Under the pieces are notes generated by a model. It did not search any database, had not been told where the DNA came from, and saw only the letters and a program-made list of their open reading frames with translations. From positions 434,001 to 498,000 of the forward strand of contig JAMPIV010018956.1 in NCBI GenBank assembly GCA_024509875.1: 64,000 nt of DNA, read 5' to 3'. A program made the translations under genes and the position numbers. This document shows, piece by piece, positions 21,883 to 33,244 of the stretch; position 1 is the first letter of the stretch; every line of letters begins with the position of its first letter. This DNA is from Oreohelix idahoensis. Lineage: Eukaryota; Mollusca; Gastropoda; Stylommatophora; Oreohelicidae.

Positions 21883-24512
21883 CACTCTTCAGACTGGAAA
21901 TATAAAAAATCGTTCCAAACGGAACGATGACTTTTGAAGTAAAAAAAGCACATTTATTTTTTAATTTTGACTTCAAATCTATGTTTTATATTAAGAATAC
22001 ATGTTAAAAATTATAATTGTGCTAAAAAATATACAGCTTTCACTTATTTTGACTTTGAAATTACACGCAGAAAAATGTAAACACGGCATTTGTCCGTCCG
22101 CCATTTTGGATTTTTTCCGATCAACTCGACTTAACAGGTTGTAAACAAAATGCAGTCTGAAAATGACTACAATGCATCTAGTGATGTATATTCCTGTTCT
22201 GATGATTATTCAGAGGACTTGGAAACGTCTGATGAGTTGGATGGCGAAAATACAGCTCAGAACAACTCAGATCACCAGCCGTACATGCAAAGGTAATGTT
22301 ACTTCGTTAATGAAATGATAACAGTTGATTTTGAAAAGTAGTAAAACAATCGTTTTAGTGGGCTATTGTAGTCAGTATAGCTGCTTTCTGTTTGTTTTTG
22401 AAAAAAAGAAACAAATATTTCACCTTTCAAACAGTTAACAAAGAACTCATGGCACCAGGAAATAAATATAAAGTGGATCAGATGTAACTTCGGAATCAGC
22501 TGATTTTTCTGACCTCATTTGCCCTGTGTCTCTGCTTTTAAAAATTATTATTTACATCATATGACTTTATGATTGACAGTATTCCTTTGTACGGAAAATG
22601 TAATATGCGTCAATTTTCCTGTGTAACTTTGTAACTTTGAATTCTATTGTTGATCTGTAAAAATTAATTTTAAATTGTTCTTCTTGCAGATGTTTTGGTT
22701 ATGATGGACTTGATGAAGGCCCACCTTCCAACCCTCTACCTTGTTTTGCCTGAGAGGGTTCCAGGTCTGCAACTGTCAGAGGTAAGCACCAGAGAAAATA
22801 CAAAGCAGTTTTTGAGACCCATTGACTTCTTCAAACTGTAATTTTATGAAAGAATGGGTATAAGAAACAGGTGTTTTCTTTTTGACAATATATTAGAGAC
22901 AAACCAACAAAATGGGGGATGAAGTTATGGGTTCTTGCTGATGCCGTTAGTGGATATACTTTGATGTTTATTTAGGTAGGATCACTGCAAATGGACCATT
23001 TGGTTTAGCTTATACTGTAGTTAGTTATGAATCTTATGAAATCTTTGGTGAGTCAAGGATATAGGGTTTATTTTGATAGTTGTATACATCCAATCAGTTA
23101 CTGAAGGACTTGTGAAGTTAGGGGATTGGAGCTTGTGGCACATTTCTTAGAAACAGAAAGAGATTTCCAGCTGCACTTTCAAATATAAAGGAATTTTTTT
23201 TAAATAGTATCAGAGGTGCAATGAGGTGGGTTAGAGATAAAAAATTACTAGCACTGCAGTGGAGAGGTAACAAAACTATAACACTGGTTTCAAGCATTTA
23301 CAATGCAAATGGCCATAGGTTCACTAAGTGTAGAACTAAGGTTAATTGGAATTTTCAAGAACTTAGTGTTAGACAGCCAAATCTTGTAAGGGATTACAAT
23401 ATATACAAGAAAGTAGTGGACAAGAGTGACCAGCCAAATCTTGTAAGGGATTACAATATATACACGAAAGTAGTGGACAAGAGTGACCAGCCAGTTAACA
23501 AGAACAATGTTTTGAGAAAGACCAATAAATATTGGAAAACTCTTTTTTTCATTTTCTGGATATTGCTATGGTAGATTATTACATTTTATTTCAAGACTAG
23601 CAGAATAAACGCCCAGATGTGGAAGACCAGCTAGATATGGTCAGCTAGATTTTACAGAAGAACTAATCCGGAATTGGGTACATAAGTTTGTATGATGATG
23701 CACTACTCACTTCAAAGCCACCAGTTTTTTCTCGGCACACCATGGACCCCAAGTTTACAGAGACAAAAAGAAATTGTAAGCTTTGATATCAGATTGTAAG
23801 GACTGAAAGAAAAACAAAAGTTAAATGTAAAGTTTGTGAAATTTTTTTTAAATGTTTTCATGCAGGTAGGAATTGTCTGTCAGAATACTACAAGCATTAG
23901 TAGGAAATATATAAAGATGTGTTGAGTCTTTATTATGTCACCCTCATAACTGATTTTACTTATGTGTTAGTGATCATACAGTGTTACACTAGAAATATGT
24001 CTACTGAAGTCATATTTCATTATTTTAGCTAAGATGTTGCAGCTACCTAAAATAACTCTAATGTATTCAGTGGAAGATTTTTTTTTTTGAATTTTGTTGT
24101 TGTTGAAAAGCCTAGTTATGTAACATTTCAAAAATTTGCATAATTTTATTATTTAATGTTGAATTGTTTTGGAAATGTAACATATAATGCAGAAATGGTC
24201 TGACTACAATAAAATATGACTGTTGTTAATTCTGATAATACTTTATTTTTTTTCTTCTTTGTGAAATATCATGTTTATAATTTTTGTATATTTTTCCTGT
24301 TGACTTTCCTTCAATTTTTAAAAACTCACATCAATATAAATTTTTAAAATATAAATTTTACACCTAAATATCAATGGTAGTCTGTTCAATTACAAACAAT
24401 TTGATGTATAACACTCTTGGGCAGACTTCAAATTATAATGGATCAAGGAACATTAGAAGTCAGATATGTCAGAGTATGAGAAAATGATACAAAATAGCAG
24501 GTCTAAAGAGAG
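21883..24512 (+). mobile_element. piggyBac-1 transposon, 2630 bp
   Basis: Flanked by TTAA on both sides (21879-21882 and 24513-24516). Imperfect terminal inverted repeats read CACTCTTCAGACTGG at the left and, complemented, CTCTCTTTAGACCTG at the right. The empty TTAA is visible in copy A near 4379. TTAA duplication and end structure identify the piggyBac superfamily. Confidence 0.9.
22151..23910 (+). pseudogene. piggyBac-1 transposase relic
   Basis: An acidic N-terminus (MQSENDYNASSDVYSCSDDY, 22151-22291) ends at a possible splice donor, with an acceptor near 22690. Recognisable blocks follow: RDKPTKWGMKLWVLADAVSG (about 22885, containing a catalytic aspartate), FLRNRKRFPAALSNIKEF (about 23145), LLALQWRGNKTITLVSSIYN (about 23245), the duplicated VRDYNIYKKVVDKSDQP (23385-23495) and RKTNKYWKTLFF. 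A C-terminal cysteine-rich domain (CKVC through CFHAGRN, about 23825-23880) closes it. Multiple stops inactivate it. Confidence 0.85.
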
Positions 24513-24516
24513 TTAA

Positions 24517-25415
24517 GACAAACTATATCAGACAGTTAATTAACCTTTTTTGTTGTATGTATCATTGTTTATATAAACTTGCTTAGACTATGCTGCCTTG
24601 GCCATGTCCGGGGTATGGAAGATGGTCGCATCCCGAAAGATATCTTCTACGGGCAACTAGCAGATGGCAAAAGAACAGTTTGGAGACCGCAGCTGAGGTT
24701 TAAAGATGTGTGCAAGAGAGATATGAGGGCACTGGACATGAACCCAGCAACATTGGAGGATAAAGCTGCCGATCGCACCATGTGGCGATGTTATTTACGG
24801 TGCCACCTCAAAATTGGCAAAAAGAAGGTCACACAATAAGCTGAAGAGAGAAGAAAACATCAAAAGGAGCATCAGGAAAATAAGTAGCTTAGGGCTGTCA
24901 CCTCAGGGGCACATTCCCATAATCAGCTATGACTGAAGGGGCTATTATTATTATTAGATAAACTATATCAGACAGTTAATTAAGTTTTTTTGTTGTACAT
25001 ACCATTGTTTAGACAAACTATATCAGACAGTTAATTAACCGTAAATGTTGTATGTACCTTTGTTTAGACAAACTATATCAGACAGTTAATTTACTTTATG
25101 TGTTGTGTGTACCTTTTTTTTTTAGACAAACTATATCAGACTGTTAATTTACCTTATATGTTGTATGTACTGTTGTTTAGAAAAACTATATCAGACAGTT
25201 AATTAACCTTATATGTTACCATTGATTAGACAAACTGTGTCAAACATTTAATTTAACCTTATATGTTGTATGTACCATTGTTTAGACAAAATATCTGACA
25301 CTGTTAATTAACCTTATGTGTTGTATGTACCATTTTCTTTAGGCAAACTATATCAGACTGTTAATTAACCTTATTTGTTGTATGTTCCATTGTTTAGACA
25401 AACTATATCAGACAG
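24517..25415 (+). repeat. Satellite flanking LINE-10 copy B
   Basis: 55-bp satellite at 24517-24575 and 24956-25415 surrounds the LINE-10 3' end (24576-24955). In LINE-10 a frame from 24579 to 24836 reads LGHVRGMEDGRIPKDIFYGQ, LRFKDVCKRDMRALDMNPAT and a stop after KKVTQ, and the tail is (ATT)n at 24941-24955. The satellite ends at the TTAA (25416-25419) occupied by piggyBac-2. Confidence 0.8.
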
Positions 25416-25689
25416 TTAACACATTAACTACCACAAACTGCTGCCATCAAAAGAAAGAAACACATTTGGACTGCAGACCACCCACAGAGGTTTTCTAAGT
25501 TTAGTAAGAAAATGAATGAAATTTGTGACGAAACACATTCCGATCTGGTTTGAGATTTTAATTTACCACCGGAAGACAACATCCAAAAGCGTGGGTAAAT
25601 TTGTGCCTCTGAAAATTGATATTATATTCATATTTTTCAAACATTTCAGGTTAGTTTCCAAATCGCAAAACTGTTTACTATGGCAGGGA

Positions 25690-27640
25690 GTGATAGCGCC
25701 CACAAAAAATGCACGTATACCTCATCTAACTGCTGAACAGGCTAGAAACTTATTTCAGCTATTGATTGATAGATCTAGTGACAAGGAGGACAGTGAAAAC
25801 AATGTGGACATTGATTCAAGTAGTGATTTTTCTGGCAGTGATAACAGTAGTAGTGACAATTCAAGCAGTGATGATAGAGAAGATATTAGAAGTCCTGGGC
25901 CATCGTTGGGTCGTAAAAGAACAAAAACCTTGGTTAGAGTTACCAATAGAAACCTCGGGTAAAGTTACCAATAGTGCAGGAAATACTGTAGGCCTAACTA
26001 AAGACAGAGAACAATGGAAGGTAATGACTGAGTTAGAGTTACCAATAGTGCAGGAAATACTGTAAGTCTAACTAAAGAAAGAAAACAATGTAAGCAAGTG
26101 ACTGAGGGTGAAACAACGAATAGTTTTTATTTTGTTCCAACTCGTCAACCAGGTCTGCAAGCAAATCTTGATGCAACTTCCTCTGTGCTTGATTGCTGGC
26201 TTACATTACTGACACCAGATGTTTTACATTCTTTGGTCAAAGTAATAAATGAATATGCTGACATAAAGAATTCAAAACCCCCATCTTCAAAAAGATCTTC
26301 GTCTGCTGCTTGGGAAACCTGTCACTGACTATTGAGTTTTTGAAATTTGTTGCAGTAACAACTGTGATGGGTAGATAAAAAGCCATTAGTAAAAGATTAT
26401 TGGGCACAGACACCTCATAATTATACACCCTGGTATGGCAATATGTTTTCAAGATCTAGGTTTGAAATAATTTACCATACAATGATGCATGTTGGAGATG
26501 CTGATTCAGAAGGGAAGGACAAAATAGAGCCTTTTTTAAAATTTGCTCGTTGCGAAGTTCCAGGATGCATTTTATCCATTTCAGAATTTAGCCTTGGATG
26601 AAATGGTTAATGGTATAGTGGACGCTGGAAACACAAGCAGTACAATGCGACAAAGCCAAGCAAGTATCACATTAAGACCTTTGGATTGTGTGATTCTGCC
26701 ACAGGATATATCTATTATGAATTGACATACTTTGGGAAGAATACATCACATATTCTTGCTAATGACTCTACAACAAGTCAGGCAGCAAAGGTATTTGATT
26801 TCTTGCTACAAGGAATTGGGAAGGGCCACCATGTATTTGCTGACAGAATCAACGCTGTGGATACACTGACAACCTATCTGTTGAGTAGGGGCATTCATTA
26901 TACTGGCACAGTCAACATCAACAGAAAAAACTTTCCCCTTCAACTGAAGACCCTCTCCCTCCATCATCGAGGTGATACAAAAATGGTGATGGATCTCAGA
27001 TATGTGTTGCTTGGTGAGACAAAAGGCAAAGAAACCATGTATTGTTGTGTCCACTGAAACATCAGTTGAGATGGTGTAAGTCACAACTCGACGTCACAAC
27101 TTAGTTGAAAAACCCAAACCAATACACTGGTACAATTTTTGCATGAATGGATGTGACTACAATGATCAAATGGTAGCTTACTATGGCAATTTCCAAAGAA
27201 AAACTAGAAAATGGTGGAAGAAAATTTTCTACTGGATTATAGAGGTGTCCCAGATAAATGCCCATATATTATACACCCTCAGACATGCTAATGAGAAGTC
27301 AGAGTCATTGAAAATTTTCAATGACAAACTGATTGATCAGTTGACTGAGAAGGCTGCCTCCATAACTCCACCTGATCTAGTAGCCACCAGTGGCAACAAG
27401 AAAGGTGGGAAATTTTTAGGAAACAAAGTTAAAAGATTTGAGGGTGCAAAGCACATTGTGGATTACACCAACAAAGATAAGAAGTCTACAGTGTGCTCAA
27501 CACCTGCAAAACGAGCCCAAACACATTTTTTATTGCATCGGTTGCCCCGAAAAGCCCCATCTCCATCCAAAGAGCTGTTTTAGGCTGTACCATATGCATG
27601 ATCCTTCAGCTGTAACTCACTAAAGACATTGACATACTGT
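25690..27640 (+). pseudogene. piggyBac-2 transposase relic
   Basis: The N-terminal acidic serine-rich segment (DIDSSSDFSGSDNSSSDN, 25808-25960) precedes a duplicated linker (25925-26100) and the core. Core blocks are KPLVKDYWAQTPHNYTPWYG (26380), LCDSATGYIYYELTYFGKN with a catalytic aspartate (26684), FADRINAVDTLTTYLLSRGI (26838), and NGCDYNDQMVAYYGNFQRKT then KWWKKIFYWIIEVSQINAHI (27147-27270). A C-terminal zinc-binding motif (FYCIGCPEKPHLHPKSCF, 27526) is reached only after a frameshift. Frameshifts and stops at 26330, 26600 and 27055 make it non-functional. Confidence 0.9.
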
Positions 27641-28494
27641 AAATAAGTTATAGATGTTGTGTTTTCTCAAAGATGCTATTTATTCAAAATTTCAGTGATT
27701 TTTTGGAAGTGGTGTAGGTATGATAATGTAAATCATTAATAGTGTATTTATTAGCTAGTGTATGTGTTCTTGGGCTTGTTTTTCTTTTCATTGGATATAC
27801 TACATGACAGTCATTGGATATACTACATGACAGTCACCAGTCATTGGATATACTACATGAAGATCACCAAATAAAAAACATTAGCTGCCCCCTAACAAGC
27901 AAGTTGCAGGTAAGTTGATAATTTTAAAAAAAAATGTTGCATGCTTTTTCTTTCTTTCAATCATTTTATATCATTGATAATATCTCCCATTTGTAAATAA
28001 ACATATATTTTTTAGCTTTGTTCAATAGTACATTCATTTATCATCAAAATGACATATAATTAGTAAAAATTTGTTTAAACTTAATAAATCTGCAGTTTAA
28101 GTTCTCCAAACACATACAGGGAGAAAATGAGGAAACAATTTCAGACATTTTTGGGGAAGTGGCATAAGTGTGATAATATAAGTTACCAATAGTGTCAATA
28201 TTAGTCAGTCAGTGTGTGTGTTCTTGTGCTTGTTTTTCTTGTTGATAGATATACTACATGATAATCACCAAGAGAAAGGTATTACCTACCATAGAAACAA
28301 GAAATTTGAGCATAAGTTGGTAATTTGGAAACAAATTTGAATTGATTTTTGTCAATCATTTTACATTACTAATAATATCTACCATATTAAGTAAACTTTC
28401 CTGTTATCAGCTTTATGCAATAGTACATTCATTTATCATCAAAATGACATATAATTCATACAAATCTGTTTAAAATTAAGACGAATACAGATCA

Positions 28495-28632
28495 CACTGT
28501 ACGAAGGATGGCCACCGACCAAGCAAAGTGGAATAAATTTGTTTTTGCCCTACAAGACGCCACTAGGCGTGATGGCCACTGACTGCTTTGATGGTCGGCA
28601 GCTAAGGATCAAAGAAGAAGAAGAAGAAGACA
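28495..28632 (+). mobile_element. LINE-6 3' end with (GAA)n tail
   Basis: About 120 bp matching the 3' terminus of LINE-6 at 46745-46890 (codons for MATDQAKWNKFVFALQDATR, stop, short UTR), ending in (AAG)n at 28613-28630. It is a severely 5'-truncated insertion in piggyBac-2. The region overlaps the piece of LINE-6 that seeded the 86-bp satellite at 38.7 kb. Confidence 0.85.
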
Positions 28633-28706
28633 CCTACAGAATGAAAATGGGAACAAAATTTAATTCAGCCACAGTGTGTTTTTCAAATTGGTAGTTAATG
28701 TGTTAA

Positions 28707-28785
28707 TTAACCTTATATATTGTATCTACTGTTGTTTAGACAAACTATGTCAGACATTTAATTTAACCTTAGATGTTGTATTGTC
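28707..28785 (+). repeat. 55-bp satellite block
   Basis: One and a half units of the 55-bp satellite between piggyBac-2 and LINE-5. Confidence 0.8.
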
Positions 28786-29846
28786 GTCTTCCACTGATCG
28801 GAGCAGCAGTGGGATTCGGCAGCCCCCTGAGTGTCTGAGCAGCCCTCTTTAGGAAAGCACTGCTCACCTCCATGGCATGAGGAAGGGGCTAGAAAAGGTG
28901 CCTTAAACATTGCCTGCTCCACCATTACCTAACCAGCTTACTGCGGTTGGTGGATACCCTACTTCGGCGGGCGACACATAAGAAAAAGAAAGGACAGATT
29001 TTTCCTCCTCATTCTAGGTGCATGGAATGTGCGCACTCTCCTTGACAAAGACTTAAACGCAAACAGACCTGAGAGGCAAACTGCCCTGATTGGGAGAGAA
29101 CTGGGCCAGATACAACATTGACATAGCAGCACTGAGGGAAACTTGACTTGCAGGCGAGGGCCAGCTTTGCAAAAAGGGTGCAGGTTATACATTCTATTGG
29201 AGCGGAAGAGGAATTGAAGAAAGACGAGAAGCAGGGGTTGGATTTGCAATCAAACAGCAATTGTTGGCAAGTTAGCGGGGCCCCCAAAGGGAATAAATGA
29301 CCGACTGATGACGGTCAAGATCCCCCTGCTTTATGGAAGAAAACATGCCACCATCATTAGCGCGTATGCACCAACTATGACAAACCAGGATGACGTCAAG
29401 GATAAGTTTTATGAAGAACTACATGCAGTTATTGCATCAGTTCCTAAAGCAGATAAGCTCATCATTCTTGGTGACTTTAATGCAAGAGTAGGCTCAGATA
29501 ACATCTCCTGGAATGGCACTATCGGAAAGTTGACATAAACCCAGACATATGGGAAGCTGCTGCGCAAGACTGAACTGCTTGGTGCACATCTCTTCGTAAA
29601 GGTGCAGCGACATGCGAATCATCCAGAAGAGCAGCAGCGGAACAGCGGAGACAAGCTAGAAAAGACCGTATAATAAAACCCTCACATGAAGCAAACATTC
29701 CCTGCCCACACTGTCCGAGATCTTTCCAGACCCGCATCGGACTCATCAGTCACCTTCGTACCCATAGACTAACCAAACATATTCCTAAATAATTGGATGA
29801 ACAGAGTGGTCTTCATCACCCGTGATGGACGAACAACATACCAGAC
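28786..29846 (+). pseudogene. LINE-5: endonuclease joined to C-terminus
   Basis: GC-richer insert in the satellite. The 5' leader (28786-29010) is followed by APE-type endonuclease blocks: LGAWNVRTLLDKD, IAALRET with the glutamate, [29 protein letters not shown] and [13 protein letters not shown] (about 29462). At about 29520-29535 the sequence jumps to the element C-terminus ([12 protein letters not shown] through the finger CPHCPRSFQTRIGLISHLRT at 29700-29760, stop at 29789). The entire RT is missing. This layout is known from LINEs with a C-terminal C2H2-type finger; the copy is an internal-deletion derivative. Confidence 0.85.
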
Positions 29847-30122
29847 AGTTAATTAACCTTATATGTTGCATGTACCATTGTTAAGGCAAACTATATCAGA
29901 CAGTTAATTAACCTTATTTTTTGTATGTACCGTTGTTTAAACAAACTATTTCAGACAGTTAATTAACCTTAAATGTTGTATGTACCGTTGCTTAGAGAAA
30001 CTATATCAGACAGTTAAATAACCTTTTATGTTGCGTGTACCATTTTTTAGACAGACTATATCAGACATTTAATTGACCTTATTTGTTGTATGTACCATTA
30101 TTTAGACAAACTATATCAGACA
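29847..30122 (+). repeat. 55-bp satellite block
   Basis: Five units, ending CTATATCAGACA at the SINE insertion point. Confidence 0.85.
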
Positions 30123-30394
30123 GTGTTTTTTTTTTAAGGATCCTGTTACTCGCCCATTGAGGCATATTGGGAATATAGTGTTAGGCCCATATTTCTTGAC
30201 CATCGGCTCACTAGGGGTGATGTGGTCAGCATCATGCCGGCTGCCTTAACCTTCCCAGAGTTGCTCTGGTACCTAGTTGGGGCTGGGTCAACCCAGGAGC
30301 TGTTTGCGACCTAAAAGTATCCCACCTCATCTGGGGATCAAACCATAGACCACTGAGCTAGGAAGCCAGTGCACTAACCACTATGCTACCACGG
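30123..30394 (-). mobile_element. tRNA-derived SINE, copy 2
   Basis: An inverted copy of the SINE at 8520-8797, inserted in a satellite unit with a 12-bp duplication CTATATCAGACA (30111-30122 and 30395-30406). On the minus strand it shows TAGCATAGTGGTTAGTGC and GGTTTGATCCCC (B box with one change), the GGCTGGGTCAACCC body and a 3' A-run (plus-strand T-run 30126-30135). Confidence 0.9.
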
Positions 30395-30595
30395 CTATAT
30401 CAGACAATAAATTAACCATATTTGTTGTATGTACCATTGTTTAAACAAACTATATCAGACAGTTAAATAACCTTATATGTTGTATGTATCATTATTTAGA
30501 CAAACTATATCAGACAGTTAAGTAACCTTATGTGTTGTATTTACCGTTGTTTAGACAAACAATATCAGTCATGTCATTGACCTTATATGTCACCA
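30395..30595 (+). repeat. 55-bp satellite block
   Basis: Satellite resumes after the SINE and ends at TGACCTTATATGTCACCATTG. Confidence 0.8.
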
Positions 30596-31565
30596 TTGTC
30601 ATGGTCACCCCCTATGGAGGACAGATCCATAACTACAGGAAGCTTACACTAAACATCCACAAGCTCTTACTGTGATGGTATCTGTAGCTATTTGTTAACA
30701 CGATGATGTTGCCAGCCTCATGACAGCCTTATAATAGTGCCTTGTACAACATTCTGAGGGAGCATTATTTCTTTGTCTCATCAGAGATCCCAGAAACTAC
30801 AAGAGGTCTTATAATAGTGTCTTGTACAACATCCTGAGGGAGCAATATTTCTTTGTCTCATCAGAGATCCCAGAGGTCTTATAATAGTGTCTTGTACAAA
30901 ATCATGAGGGAGCAATATTTCTTTGTCTCATCAGAGATCCCAGAAACTACAACAGGCCTTATAATAGTTTCTTGTACAACATCCTGAGGGAGCAATATTT
31001 CTTTACCTCATCAGAGATCCCAGAAACTACAAGAGGCCTGATATGATAGGAAACTCTATACAGAGTGATACAACAAGAAGCAATCTGATCATCAGAAGAG
31101 GTCCCACCATCGATAAAGTGTTTTGGCTCTTTAATCTCCTTTACACTCTAAGGGGGGTGGGCCCACTTGGGTCATGACTCCCAAGTCTCAGTCTCCTGTT
31201 ATTTGGTGCAGAGAATTGAACCCACTCCACCTTGGTTGCAGCTTTCATGTCCACTCCTACTTCCTGCCAGCTGGAGGCAATTGTGAAAGTAACCTCTATG
31301 TAGAAAACAAATTATTGTCCCAACTTTCATAGACCCCAGATACTACAAGAGGCCTTATTAGACATGGTTGTTTGTTATTTCAGTGTTTTATTTATTTATT
31401 TATTTTTGACACAAACAATTCAAATGGTTTTTTTGTGTTTGAAAGTTCACTGTGCCATATAGGGTCTTATTTCATGTAGAAAATAATTGTGCGCTCTGTA
31501 TATTTGTGTATGTGTGTGTTTATAAGTATGTACATGAGCATTTGTCTGTGCATTTATACATAAGT
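30596..31565. other. Unassigned region with about 80-bp repeats
   Basis: Four tandem units of 70-81 bp starting CTTATAATAGTGTCTTGTAC occupy 30727-31040, with an isolated partial unit near 31345. They are open in one frame (LYNILREQYFFVSSEIPETT) but no family is recognised. The remainder is AT-rich, with a TTTA run near 31385. Confidence 0.5.
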
Positions 31566-31924
31566 CAGGGTTCGTAGAGACCTGGAAAAGGCTGGAAAAT
31601 GGAGAAAAAAAAATACATGCCTTGAAAAGGCTGGAAAAATGGCTAAAAGCCTTGAATTTCCCGTATCGGACCTGGAAAAAAAATACGAATTGAAAGTTGG
31701 ATGCTTGGTGTCCATTTTTCGGTTATTGGTGGTATTTTTCATTAAACTTCAGTTACCGTAGAATTTTTACTTCCCTTTGCGCACTAAATCTATTTCCAGA
31801 CATTTTTGGCGGTTTGCGTTAATGACGTGAACGCACAAATTTATTTTTAGCGCTCGCATCTGCTATTCGAATTAAGCATCGCCACCTTTGAAATTATTAT
31901 TTAGAAACATGCCTTGTCACTTTC

Positions 31925-33243
31925 AGTATATATGGCTAAAAATGCCAAGTTATAAAACATGGATAGCGCCTGGAAAAACTGCAAATTAAGCAAATTGCAC
32001 TATGTGTAAAAAAGAAATATATTTGACCTGCATGGGAGAAAGTGCGGTATAGTCGCATGCTGGAAAAAAACACCAAGAACTTGTCTGCGCATTCAAGTTG
32101 TATTAAATCATTCATTTCAACTGAGGTAAGTAATAAATTCATTTATCTCATTTATAAAATATGTTTAAATAAGTCCAGTTTATAGATAGGCCAACTGTAC
32201 TTGCGTCTGTAATTTACAATGTATTTACAGTTTTATTTTTAACCATTTCCAAAATTATAGTGTTTGAATGAAATTTCGTGGTTTACAACTGCTTACGGGA
32301 ACATGTTTGACACAGTTTAAGATGATCAGGAATAGAAATTGATGGCAATTCCATATCCTATAGGGAATTGTGTACAGGCCTGCTGTTTCCAGTTAGATAT
32401 TTAATAGATTTTCACTTATCATAAGTATTATAAGAATATTATCATACCTTCACCCTCCAAATTATTATATATTAGCTTTTGTTCTAGTTAAATATTGTTT
32501 GACTATATTATATATGCATTTAGAACTTTGACTTGGTAAATATACATAGCTTAGGTCTACTCATAAGTTATTTATGTGTTCCATTTTTTTTTTTTTTTAC
32601 AGAAAAGAACGCAACCCCAGAAACAGCAAAACCGTCTAACACTACCACCTCGGACACGTCAAAAACGTCTAACACTACCAGAAGACCTACAGATGTGACA
32701 TCATTTGTGACCAAGGAAGAAACTCTCAGAACTGAAATTATTTGGACTCTGTTTTCAGTCAAAAGTCACCATAGTTTTAATTCAAATACAGGAATTAATA
32801 AAAAATTTTCATGAACGTTCTATTGCCAGACAGTTTGGTCAGTCGTAAAGGAAAACTTTCTACCTGGCCTCTTTTGGACTGGCTCCATATTTCACCTCAC
32901 TTCTTGAGAGCCAGCTTAGCAAGAACAGTTACATTGCTGTGTTTGATGAAAGCATGAACAAATCAATGCAGCGAAAGCAAATGGATTTCCATGTTCGTTT
33001 CTGGGATATAAATGTGATAAAAACACATTATCTTACATCAAAGTTTCTTGAACATGCTAGAGCTCTTGATATGCAGACTGCATTTGATCATGCATGCTCA
33101 TCGTTAAATTTAGGACATTTGCTCCAACTGTCCATGGATGGACCTGATGTAAACTGGGCTTTTCATGATAAAATTAATGCGCTACTGAACCAGAACTATG
33201 GCATAGAACTAATGTTGGAAGCTGTGGGCTGCACAAAGTTCAT
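31925..33243 (+). pseudogene. hAT-like transposase with BED finger
   Basis: 31940-32060 encodes WIAPGKTAN, then CTMCKKEIYLTCMGESAV and a downstream SHAGKKH, a BED-type C2-H2 finger with two stops. A donor GTAAGT follows at 32126, and a poly-T tract with CAG before 32602 starts the next exon (ETAKPSNTTTSDTSKTSNTT linker). 32815-33243 reads FGLAPYFTSLLESQL, IAVFDESMNKSMQRKQMDFH, LGHLLQLSMDGPDVNWAFHD and IELMLEAVGC, a core shared by a widespread family of hAT-like transposon proteins. Frameshifts near 32810 and 32850 break it. The superfamily call rests on the finger and the element ends. Confidence 0.6.
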
Positions 33244-33244
33244 G

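Larger units (their letters stand above)
20025..25050 (+). repeat. Segmental duplication copy B
   Basis: Collinear with 1015-5361. It includes a private 42-bp tandem duplication at 21090-21175 and piggyBac-1. It lacks the Tc1 element and the LINE-3 insert of copy A. Confidence 0.85.
25420..28702 (+). mobile_element. piggyBac-2 transposon, 3283 bp
   Basis: TTAA target duplications at 25416-25419 and 28703-28706 lie inside the GACAGTTAATTAACC part of a satellite unit. Termini are CACATTAACTACCA and its complement (TGGTAGTTAATGTG at the right). A LINE-6 3' fragment has inserted near 28495-28630. Confidence 0.9.
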
